From positions 496,001 through 560,000 of the forward strand of contig QEYB01000926.1 in NCBI GenBank assembly GCA_017562135.1: 64,000 nt of DNA. Reading direction: 5' to 3'. Positions 50,788-61,288 of the stretch are shown piece after piece. The notes under the pieces were generated by a model, which was given only the letters and a program-made list of their open reading frames with translations, made no database searches and was not told the origin of the DNA. The stretch's first letter is position 1, and every line of letters starts with the position of its first letter. Made by a program: the position numbers and the translations under genes. The DNA is from Dipylidium caninum (Eukaryota; Platyhelminthes; Cestoda; Cyclophyllidea; Dipylidiidae).

Positions 50788-52913
50788 ATGAGCGAGGATG
50801 AGATTGCATCGCTGATTTCCGAAGCATCCAACTCCTTCAGAGAGCAACGCTTGTCCGACTGCAATGTAATCATCCATGGGCAAGATTTTTTGTCTCTTGT
50901 CACTAGCAACTCAGAATTCGGCTCCGTTATTTGTTCCAAGCTTTCAACAGCTTACTTGAATTTTGATACCGCGTTAAAACGCTTGAAAACATTCCACATA
51001 AAGCCAATTTTTATCGTTGATGGTTCATTTGACAACCATGTAAGTATGCTGTTGTTACTAATAACACTTGTTAGGAAGAGGCCTTTGACATGCGTCCTTG
51101 TAACGGATACAAGTATAACAGCGTAACGGGTATCTTATGTGAGTTCCTTAAATCTTCTGGTGTTGATTACGCGGTCTGCCAATGTAACGCTGTTGGAGTT
51201 TGTCTGGCCTTGTCATGCCTATTTGGATGGCCTATCATCGGTTCCAATCCCAAATTCTTCTTGTGTTCTTTCCCTCGAACCGCGAATAATTACGCTCCAC
51301 CTCTAACACTCAATGCACCGAAATTCATACCCCTTTCAAGAGCAACAAGTTTGAATCCATACTGTTTGGAACCAAGTGTTTCATGGCTTCCCGTTGAAGT
51401 GTATAACTCGGACACGTCCCCAATAGGTTCTGTTCCTGTTGTGATCAGACCTCTTCTCGGACTTCTAATGAGTCCTACTTTTTTACCACCACCCATCAGG
51501 ATTAAGTGTTCACTTCAAACCAAGGTAGACTATATCATACAATTTGTCTGCAGTGCTCCTCTTGTAACCATTCTACAAACTCTTATGACAGTTGCAATAC
51601 AATCTCGCGATCCCTGTTTGACTTCTAAGTTTATACTGGACTACCTGATGTCACTTGTACCAAATTTTGCTGAAGCCGATCGCATATTACCCCTTCTCAA
51701 CCTTAAAATAGGCACGTCGAGCCCATCTGAGAAGACATTGAATGGAAGCAAAGCCGCATCTCCCTATACATTCTTTAGATGTTCGATGGATATTCTGCAG
51801 AATGGGATTCTGCAACATCATGAAGAAACGGATGCCAATCCTTTATTACTTTCCCTCTTCACGCGTGGCAAAGTCGATGCGTCTTTACTCTCCCCTCCCC
51901 CACTCATTCCAATCTCCTTACCAGGTGGCATTTTGAGAAAATTGCAATATTTTTTTATCAACAAAAGCAGTCAATTGCCTCTCGACAAACCGTGGTCATT
52001 CATCACCGAGTTCTTCCATTTTTCCCCTACCTCTCCCATGAAGGACAATTTTTGTGCTTTGATATTGTGTTGTTTACTTTGGCATAGTGAGAAAACGGGT
52101 TCTCACGCTGACCACAGAGTAGAAGAATGCCCATCTGTCATTGCCATTGTGTTAAATGCTTTAGTGAGCATGTTGGGTGGGAAGGTTGGGATTGAAAATG
52201 TGCACGAAGAGTTCATGGCGATTGAAATGCTCATTAAGGAGAAGAGAAAAGAAGGTAAAGAGAGTAGTGCTCTCGAGAAGGCCTTTTCCAAAGAAGTTCA
52301 TGAGCTTTTCTACGTGTACGTTCAATTGCTCTCTCTCTTCAACCTTATTGGTGGTTCGGAGCCCGCTCAGAGTTTGCTCTTTAAAGGCTTTTGTCCCAAA
52401 CCGTTGCATGTACTTTTTCCCTCTTTGCGTCTTTCTGCTCTCATGGCCTGTCACCTACACTGTGCGCAACCGGTGACGGGGGTGCATATGCTCATAACTC
52501 CACGTTTGACAAAACTTGGCGATGTCTTCTACGAAATCAAGAGACTGATCGGATCTATCATGATTCACTGGGACGAGGACTCATTGAAGTTGCCCGGACG
52601 TGGTGACGAGACGGTTGATGGAGTAAGTGGTGAAGCGCACTCGACGCAGAGCAAAATTTCTGTTGTGGGAGTTTCGGTGCAAGCTGAGGGACCGCGGACG
52701 AGGAATTTCCCTACTCAAACGGAAGAAGCGAAGAAGAATGAGAATAAAGTGGTGAAAAATAAGATGAGATCGGAATGCACGCAAACGGCGCGAGGTAATG
52801 TGATGAAAATACGAAATCGCCCGCGCCGCCAACCACCTGCTGCATGTGGCGACCTCTCTTTCGAGGCGCCGATCCCACCTCCCCCCGGCCAGTGTTCACA
52901 TGAGGAAGGCTAA
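50788..52913 (+). CDS. Asteroid (ASTE1)-like XPG/FEN-related protein, paralogue A
   Basis: Two exons, 50788-51039 and 51075-52913, separated by a 35-nt intron (gtaagt...gttag); 696 residues. The N-terminus resembles the XPG-N half of asteroid proteins: NVIIHGQDFL stands where the family has VIDGNSL, and HIKPIFIVDGS where it has a VVFDGG-type strand. Exon 2 gives the XPG-I-like block GVDYAVCQCNAVGVC ... WPIIGSNPKFFL, where asteroid proteins have an EAD motif and CPVLSNDSDF. The first Asp is His (about residue 30) and the EAD acids are gone, so nuclease activity is unlikely. A middle WHSEK...ECPSV block is shared with paralogues B and C. The tail is basic. A one-base shift at the C run 52881-52886 would extend the frame to 52984 and give a tail (GYAAQLASRYG) like that of B. 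Function unknown. Confidence 0.75.
51040..51074 (+). other. 35-nt micro-intron in asteroid-like gene A
   Basis: GTAAGT donor, TTAG acceptor, phase 0. It sits at the same place and phase as the 76-nt intron of paralogue B and the 73-nt intron of paralogue C, just after the XPG-N-like block. Confidence 0.8.
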
Positions 52914-53031
52914 AGGAGCCCAGAAGCTCGCCGGTTATGCTGCCCAGTTGGCCTCCCGCTATGGCGACCAGGAAGGGCGGTGATTGGTCTTTCGGTGTAA
53001 AACTTGCACCATGTCCGATTGGGATTTGTCT

Positions 53032-53037
53032 ATTAAA
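53032..53037 (+). promoter_or_regulatory. Candidate polyadenylation signal of asteroid-like gene A
   Basis: ATTAAA followed within 30 bases by a GT/T-rich element (ggtgtttttctac, gtgttcagtgtg). Confidence 0.5.
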
Positions 53038-54321
53038 GATTGGAGGTGTTTTTCTACTACTGTGTTCAGTGTGTCACCGGAGGAGGAAGGGGGTTTGCGC
53101 GTCACCAGCGTATGAGAATGGGGCGCATTCCATGGTAGAAAGCCATCGTGGGGGGTGGGTGGGGTGGGGACCGCGGGGAGGGAGAGAGGGAGGGGGAGTG
53201 CGACGGACGTGCTGTTGCCTGCATACCAAGGGGGCGAGGGCGGGTGGCGGCGGTGGGCTTCACGTCTCCTCCGCGAGTAGTAGGGGTTTGGTGGGGGGAG
53301 GGAAATGGGAGTAAGTGAGCCAATTGGTTGGAAGAGGAGTTCGAAGATGACCAAGTCGTCTGAGGCTGACGAGCCTGAACGCCCACATCTCCTCTTCTAT
53401 CCACCACGTATGGCCTGGCTGCGTGTACCAATCCGAGGATCTCCGATTTGAGCACCTACCGGCATTGCCAACATCGTATTGTCTCACCAACTCTTTCTTT
53501 CACTAGGACTTCGCCGATGCAGCACTATGGCAACACACCCTCGTGAAGAGCCATCCACGTCATTTTGTCATCAGTGGCGGCAGTGTTTGTAGCACAACCC
53601 ATTGCCAAATTTGGCGAACCAGCAGTTTGAGCTACTTAGGTGGCGCTCGTGGAGACACCAACTCGAGACTTGTGTAATCTCGCATCGCCAACGTTTCCAC
53701 ATGCCACGCAACCGCGATGAGATGGTCTGCTCGAGCCTCCTCGTCTGCCGGCTCCCCAGACGACGAGTGTGAATCACCGGGATGCGCTGAACACAGCTTC
53801 CTGCCCTTATGTGCAATCCCCTCTGTGACATTTCCAACTACTTCGCAACGGACTCCCCACTGTGTCACACACACACCACGCACCAACCTTCCCCGCTGTG
53901 CCTGCCTGCCAAGGCAGCACTGTGGCGTCTGTAGTTGTCGCTTACTCCAACTAACACGCAATCGAGAACCCACGTTACCCTTCGCCAAATAAATCGTTCA
54001 TACGTCTCAACGACTCGATGCCTTCTGGATCTGCTCACGCAACCACCTTCATCCAACGTAGCACAGCAATGCGCCAGGGAACCGAGACCCGAGAGTCAGA
54101 ATAAATGAGCTCATCAGCGACTGCAATTGGTGAGAATTGCGAGAATAAACAGCAACAGCTGCCCAAGAAATTAGAATCCCCTGAGCTTAGTACGAAACAT
54201 TCTGAGTAGAGGCACCCTCAAATCTTCTCACAAATAAAAAACGAGAACGGGAATAAGTGATCGTGGACATAGAATCCAATCGACAATGGGGACAAATCTG
54301 GACTTATTTAGGGGTTTACAT
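53038..54321. other. Tail-to-tail spacer of asteroid-like genes A and B
   Basis: Holds a very G-rich tract (about 53140-53310) and a 0.5 kb segment (about 53510-54010) of normal base composition that contains open frames on both strands and an AATAAA near 53988. None of these frames resembles a known protein. The 3' UTR of gene B should run into the right end (a weak AATAAG-type signal on minus near 54305). Confidence 0.55.
53140..53310. repeat. G-rich low-complexity tract
   Basis: Many runs of three to six G on the plus strand (gggggg, ggtgggtggggtgggg, gagggagagaggg, gggggag, gtggggggaggg), a composition able to form G-quadruplexes. Confidence 0.85.
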
Positions 54322-56827
54322 TCACAAATTAGAAGTGGGGCTAATTGTCATTTTTTCCACACGCTCTGCGAGTTTTCGGGCATAATTAGCACCTTGTGAC
54401 CGTGTGCCGGAGGCCGTCTTTTTTCCCCACTTACGATCGTCTGCCGATGGGGACGCATTAATGCTCGAAGTGACATGTCCTCTTCTTGCTTGCGAATTGA
54501 GACGACTCTCCGCGGATGTACGCTCACCCCTAGGGAGGAAATAGGGTGGTGGATCGGTCACATCCACCGTCGGTGCCTTGTAGCACAGTTTCACGGTCGA
54601 TATGAACTTGTGGAGAGTTGAGAAAGTAGAAATGGCTTCATGCAGCCGCAACACAGAGGCCGAAGTGTTTAAATCAGGCAAGAAGACATTCGTCAACCAC
54701 AATCTCAAGGCCACAGCAGACGGTGTCTTCTGTGACCTTAAGTGGGAAGTGATGTAGACAAGCAGCTCGAAGGAAGGAAGAATATGATGTATTTTGGGAA
54801 AGCGGTGGTAGGCTTGCGAAGAAAAAACAGGAATCTGGTTGGGTTCCTGCAGCGCAGTAAGAAGATAATACAGGGACAAGCAGTGGTCATAAACCGAAAC
54901 CAATTCCAACCCGCTATGCATCAATTCCTTTTCCACATCCGCAGTTAGAGGCGCACCAGCCTCCTCCGCTTTGGCCAGAGCCTTCGACTTCAAGGCGTCG
55001 TAATGATCCACCAGAGTTGACATATCTAACTCCCTGTTGTAATAGGTGGCCACAGCGATGACCACAGTGGACAAAATCAATGGGCATTCCGAGATGTCAC
55101 AGCCATTATGCTTCGTCTTTTGCTGGTGCCACAGAATACAGGAGAGTCCTAAGGCAAAGCTCCAATCGGGAATGGTGGAGGTGTCGTTGAGACCGAAGAA
55201 GGCGTGGATAAAGTCATCCGCCGAGCATTTAGGCGGCAAATACATGGGCTTCACATGGATAGCGTAGCTCTTGTAGCAAAAATTACCCTCATAACAGACC
55301 TCGCGCGCAAATGGGCGCAGCCCGACAAGTTTGTAACCACGACCATTGGTTTCTTCAACTCCCGACAGCAGACAGTATATCAGGAAGCGGAAAACCATAC
55401 TGGCACCATAAATGTTGGGAAATTCGATCAGATAATAATTAGCGCTATCTGCTATACATCCGCTCTTCTCGTATATCGCCGTAACAAGATCCTTTTCCAG
55501 CATCTTATAACGGTAAAGATGCACTAAAGCGGTCGGCCAGCCGTCGAGAAAGTCAACAGCATTTTCTTCGGGCGAGAGACCCTTCAACAAAGCAGTGGCC
55601 TTCTCAAAAAACACCTCAGGTGAGGACGATTTTTCGACCTGTGTGTCTGGTCTAACCTCCCTCCGCTTCGGTTTCACTAACGGAAATCCCCGCGCTAACT
55701 TGAGGAGGGATAAAATTTCGGAGGCTTCCCAAAAATTGGGACAAAAGGTGGCGAGGAAGGCTAATACCCTACTTGAGATATAGTCAAGTAGTGCCGGATT
55801 CGTAACCGCCTCCATTATTGCCTTCAGAACATAGATAGGATTTGTTTTAGAAACCCACTCAATCACTGTCCGCAGTCTTGCAGATGTAAATGATTCTGAA
55901 TCCAATTGCTCGATTTTTATAGCCTCTGGCAATTTGGGAAACAATTGAACGTCCATCAGAAGTGCGATAAGAGGTCGCGATGTGGCTGGCACCACTTTCA
56001 GAAGAGACAGTTCAGGATGATAGATTTTTAGTTTGAGAGCCGATGAGGATTCGCTTTCATCAATGCAAAAGAAGTCTGAACCATCGCCATTCAGGTACAC
56101 GAATTTGAGGTCATTCACGGTAATAGATTCAACCTCTGTTGGAAAAGCGCGTGGAAGTGGGACGAGGAAGTACGAGGAAGACATACTTGCGATGGGACAA
56201 TCAAGAATATAGGCCACTCCTAGGCTCGAAGACATGCAGCCGTGACATACTTGTACGAAAGGCACATTCATTTCCTGTAGACAGTCACCAATAAGAGCGC
56301 GAGCAAAGGGAAGATAGTCGTTAGTCAGACGATATTTCGCACCCGATACATCGAGATCGGCCTTTTTGTAAAATTTAGCGGACTTTAGATTATAAGCAGC
56401 AACGCATTTTAGCCGTAAGGTCTATTTAACATCATCAAATAACAGGGATTTACATCACCATACGATATTCCATTGAAAATAAGATAGGTTTCAGCTGGTA
56501 ATTAAGAAGATCTCTGATAGCACTTTCTAAGGCGCACCTGGCTCTGAGGAGATCTACCCCATATGCTCCGTGGCTACTCGGCGTATATTTTTTCAAAGTT
56601 TTGACGAAAAATTCCACTGGCTGAACAATAATGTAAGGCGAATGTGGTCGCTCAAAAACGAAGGGAGATGAGTCGACGGCAACAAAGCGCGTCAACCCCA
56701 AAACCATCGATGGTAGTCTGTCACGGACAAATTCCACACGTACCAGTAGGGATAAACAAATGCACGTCATATAATTTTTAACAGCCGTGGTTACGTCATT
56801 CTTTATAGATTTAAAAATGTTTGCCAT
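54322..56827 (-). CDS. Asteroid (ASTE1)-like XPG/FEN-related protein, paralogue B
   Basis: Two exons, 56827-56459 and 56382-54322, with a 76-nt intron; about 809 residues, uninterrupted. The start may instead be the internal Met at 56707, which gives MVLGLTRF in the place of the MGVRGL start of asteroid proteins. The first catalytic-Asp position reads YIIVQPVEF (Gln for Asp, about residue 69 of the longer form). The XPG-I-like block is NVPFVQVCHGCMSSSLG ... DCPIASMSSSYFLV, again without the EAD acids. Next comes the shared core RPLIALLM, then WHQQKTK...SECPLIL, and a basic tail with NYARKLAERVEKM. It faces paralogue A tail to tail and follows paralogue C on the same strand. The donor could also be the gtaaat five bases downstream. 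Family placement rests on motif order, not on high identity. Function unknown. Confidence 0.75.
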
Positions 56828-57770
56828 GTTTTCAGTTATTCTTTAAGTAGCTGATATGTTGTTATGTGCTTTATATCTTTTTTTGGGTGATGATTAATTA
56901 AAATGCCCGTCTTTGTTGTCATTATATAAACTATTCATCAATAAGACATACCATATTTAACTTGATTTTCACCACATTCATCTTTTTTCACCTACTTACC
57001 ACCATCATTGCAATGAATACAAAAGCTGTATCTAACTAGTCTCAAATAGTGCTTTGATCACCGCAAGGTTTGTCGTCTAACTTGTCTTACCACACATCCA
57101 TTTGCGCCGAAGGTGACTTTACCATTATCGGTGTCCACCATAGAGCGTCGTTTGATGCGTCTCCATCTCAAGGGCTGCAGATTCACAATTTCTTAGCAAC
57201 AAAATGCAAATCAATTTCCTTGACTGTTGAACCGCATACCTGGAAGTAAATACATCGGTGGCGAAACCCCGATTTTCTTGCTTCCCCACTGTCCATGCCC
57301 TGTTCCTGTATCTTATACACACACAAACTAAACAAAATCATTCTCCCCTTAATAAATACCAAATTTCCCGTAAGGCAACTATTTTCTCGCCTTTGAAAAC
57401 CTCTCGGCAGTAACGTCCCCCGAGACTAATAACACTTCGTATGTAGAAGCAACGCAGTGCAACAGGAAGCCTATTGAATCCATCAAACTCTGAGGAAATA
57501 CGAAGCGAACCAGCATAACAAAATAGAACATATCTTTGCCCAGGTGCGTGAATATGAGAGCAATTGTCGAACTCGAGGTGCTCTTGTTTTCGCCAAGTTC
57601 ATTCAATTCCCACCCGCTTCTTCAATATTGTCGCATACCCTCCGCCTGTTCGTCGCCACCTCGTCGGAGTTTTCGAATTTTTGCTCAGCATCTGGTAAGA
57701 TGACACCGTGTTCACATGAACCTCTTTCGCACCCGCACCCGCATTCGCATCTATCTTCTTTCTCTCCCAC
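56828..57770. other. Spacer between asteroid-like genes C and B
   Basis: Should contain the 3' UTR of gene C and the promoter of gene B, both on minus. A minus-strand open frame of 75 codons (57606-57379) is present without recognised similarity. Confidence 0.55.
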
Positions 57771-60249
57771 TTATGATGCTCTGCTTTCCCTCTCACTTGC
57801 CTCGTTGTCCTCTTCCGTTAGAGAGTTTGAAAGCGCTTCCTGGTATGGTGAATACTCCTTATTCCCTTCATCTTGACCCCTCACCGGGAAATGGTCCTCA
57901 GTGGCGGACACTTCTGATCCCACCGTCACTTTCCTACCCAATGCTTCGGGTTGAAGCAAACTCTTCACCCTCTGACGCATATTATCGCCACTTTTGGACA
58001 TACTGACAATTTTGGCGATAGGCGCTTCACTCTCCACCTGACTAATTTCCATCAACTGTATTCTAGCACAGTGTAGGTGTTGTAGGAGATTTGTGAGATC
58101 CGTCACCACGACTATGAATCTCTCGGAGAGATTTTCACCACTTGAGTACAGCAGGAGTTGTGGAAGCCAGTCTCTAATAGCCTTGTAACTACGACTCTCC
58201 GTGGGGAGGGAGTAAAGCTGATTTGTGATGCAGTAAAAGAGTTTGTTCGACGTAAACACCTGATGAGTGGGACGACAACGCAGATCGGAGTCTTCGAGTG
58301 ACTCACTGGTGGAATTGTAGAATGACAGAGTTCTTATAAAGTTACACAGGACGATCATCTCCGTGTAGATATTCTGTATCTCCAACAGACTGTGTATAAT
58401 CCACTGACCGCGTTCACTCTGGCGCAGTGTGAGATCATCACTGGTCGAGGTGTCAGCCGCACAATTTGCCATGGTCTGAGCTCCCTCGCTGACACTCTCA
58501 TACTTTGACAAGACACTTTCCCAAGACTCGGCCGAATTGAAGGACTGCGCCAAAGCACACACACAGGCTGCTATGATGAGCGGACAATCATCTGGACTGC
58601 ACCCTCTCAGTTCGGGTGTTTCGGCAGACTTTTGGTTGTACCAAATGAGGAGACAGAGGGAAAAGAGGTTCAACCAGTCGGCAAGATTTGCATTGGCGGT
58701 GTAGGAGAAGCACTCGTAGACAAAGTTGAGATTCATCTGACAGTCTGGGAGGTTAACCTTTCTGAGAGTAAGACTTATTAATTTCACGGTTTCCGAGTTA
58801 AGTGGGTGTATCTCAATGAGATTGGGTTTGGCACCATGTAGATGGGCACAACCGCCGACAGACAACTCATAGCCATACATGAGGCAATATGTCACATATC
58901 GGATGGTCAGGGCCTTCAAATAGGTCGATGGCCACCCTGCTGATAGTCGAAGTTGGTCAAGAACACTTCACCCCACTCGACGTAGAGGGAGGATAAGATG
59001 AAGGGACAGACAAAGCCATGTCGATACGCCTTTAACATGCGCTGCGGCCAATGGCTGAGAATGGGGTCGCAAGTGCGAACAGGTGAAATGAGGCTCCGTG
59101 ACTCGCTGTTATCTTGTGCTGCGAGAGAAAGTGGTTCGCAAACAGTTGCATCAAGGCTCGTGGCCATTTGCATTTCTTCGAGAATAAGAAGAGCCTCCCG
59201 AAGGTCAAACTGCGTCCGTCTCATTAATTCCGGAATGCACTGCGACAGACTGGTCTGAAGTTCAGCGTTGTCAATGAGTTCAGCTGCATTTTGAATTGCC
59301 TTGAATGGACCAACCTCTCCTAACCACTGAGCAAGCCTCCTAGCGTTAGAGGCATGCCTCCTCACACTCTCAACGCCGCTATGTTGTAGATCCAGTTGGG
59401 CAACGTGAGACGATGAAAGAAGGCTTGCAATCACCGAGTCATTCCAAAGCAGGGAAAATACACGGGCATGAAATCGGTGACAAAGCTGATAGGAAGGATT
59501 CCTGAGGGTTATACAGATGTCCCTCTAAAATGTATGATGGACAGTTAGCGTCTGGTGCAGACTTGAGAGGGACAGGGGTAAAAGACAGTCCCGATAGAGG
59601 GTAGTACTTGAGTCTACTGGCAATATCATTATGTGCATGCGCAGTCCTGCACGACATCACATAATACAAAGCATGCGTGGCGAAGAGGGGACAATCCAAG
59701 AGGACGGAGATTGCAGCAGCGACACCGACAATAAATTCGGCGGTAAAAATATACCTGACATTCAGCTCCTCCAAGACAGCAACAAGCGTATTCAGGTCGC
59801 AGTTACAGTTTCCTGATTTGCATACAAAGTGGTCAGGTGGCGTGCCACGACTTGGAATAGTGGGCTTGCTCATGGACTTCCTGAGGCGATTAATCTTGGA
59901 GTGCCACTCGGTAGGCTGGGAGTGTTAGAGAAACTCTATTCGTACTTACAATGCGGTTGTATAGACCTGGAAACAGAAATATTGGCCGGATATTACACTT
60001 AAGAAGAGCATTGACTGTGTTTTTGAAAAGCGCAGCCATTTGGAGGGGTCCGATACCGTATCCCTGAGTAGGTGTTTGTCTGCGTTTAAGCTCTCTGTAC
60101 AAGGCGTGTGCGTCGACGACAGCATAGGTGTTGCACAATCGGACTGGCACGAAGTTGAGACAGTCATTCTCAACAATAGCCGGTATACCGGGAACCATCG
60201 AATTGTACGATGCGCGTTGTAAACCGTAAACAGTAATCGTGAAGGACAT
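57771..60249 (-). CDS. Asteroid (ASTE1)-like XPG/FEN-related protein, paralogue C, frame broken twice
   Basis: Exon 1 is 60249-59950; a 73-nt intron follows (donor gtaagt, acceptor ggaag); exon 2 runs 59876-57771. The N-terminus is the closest of the three to asteroid proteins: TVYGLQ, then YAVVDAHALY keeping the first Asp (about residue 46), then NIRPIFLFPG. The XPG-I-like block is NVRYIFTAEFIVGVAAA ... LDCPLFATHALYYV. Exon 2 is read in three frames joined near 59465 (T run) and 58945 (G run). With one T fewer and one G more, the protein aligns with B throughout and gives a LLWND core where asteroid nucleases carry LLGND. A WYNQKSA...DDCPLII block matches A and B. The first break could also be a 40-nt intron (cc/gtgtat...caag). 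It is either a working gene with assembly indels or a young pseudogene. About 800 residues if restored. Confidence 0.65.
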
Positions 60250-61288
60250 GACGCACGCTAATTAGTCAACTTAAAGATGAGCTCGTCCGCACAAGTGAAG
60301 TGCGCAAGATTGAGGTTTCTGTGTTGAAGCCGAGCGTGCGTTGCAAACAGAGCCAACAAAAGAATGCGTCTAAAACCAATACAACAAATGCATTAATTCG
60401 GGTAACAACAATCAAACGACACTTAAATATTGCCATTTAAATAACGAATATATGAGATGTTATACAATGTGTTGAAATTAAGACACAAAGTGTCGGCTAT
60501 GAGGACGGAAGCGAATTGGATGCCCACGACGACGAATATGCATGAAGCAAACGGGAACAACTAGGCACTATTTATTTTCATATAACCCGAACCTGTCGTT
60601 GCCGTAGGCATTTTCGTTTTTGACGCTGCTGATAATTCACAGCACCTTCTTAGGTGGATCAGTGGAAGTTTCGACACATTTTGCGTGTGTAAGAACCACA
60701 AATATATCGTTTAATGGTAGGCTCTACAATTCTGGGCTAATATAACTACTTAATTGCAATCGTTCACTAATATTTAATGCACTCATTCGGCGTTACCGAA
60801 ATGCGTGGGAGTGGAGTAGTTGGACGTGCAAATCGCAACATTTATCCGGTTAAATCGATCCACCACTGAGGACAGGTGCGACTCAAAGACTTCACCGTTG
60901 GCCACATCCTTAATGCGGTGTAACCTGTCTACGTAGCTGGACAGCAAGGTATTCTCGAGGAGTTATTTTCAAGTCCACGCAAAATGCCTCGAAGACAATT
61001 TAAATGAAATGCAACAGCGAGGTGTTACATAAGGCTTAATTACCTTTTGGATACGTAAAACATGCAACACTGTTTTCCGCGATGACCTCTGATTGCACCA
61101 ATATATGTGCTTTCAGTGCACTCGTTGTCCTCTCGGCAATCTAATCCTGTCATTTTTCGTCACCGGCACCACTAACCGTCATTTTTGTTGCATTAACAGA
61201 GTACCGCATTATGTCGTTGCAAACGCCTCAACTTTGTTCAATTACGCCTTATGTGTTTGAACCACCTCACACTTGCCGGCGATTGCAA
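60250..61288. promoter_or_regulatory. Head-to-head interval of asteroid-like gene C and WDR82
   Basis: 1.04 kb between two divergent start codons; it must contain both promoters. No core promoter motif can be assigned and no coding signal is visible. An in-frame ATG at 61211 could extend WDR82 by 26 residues, but that extension has no counterpart in the family. Confidence 0.5.

Noticed and set aside
57379..57606. 75-codon minus-strand frame after gene C, hydrophobic
   Set aside because: No start context, no similarity to the tails of A or B, and gene C already ends with a stop at 57771.
58930..58955. Intron to explain the second frame break in gene C
   Set aside because: The only GT-AG pair would give a 22-nt intron, below any intron seen here.
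61211..61288. N-terminal extension of WDR82 from an upstream ATG
   Set aside because: Family proteins start at MKLT, which is the internal ATG at 61289; the upstream residues lack any counterpart.
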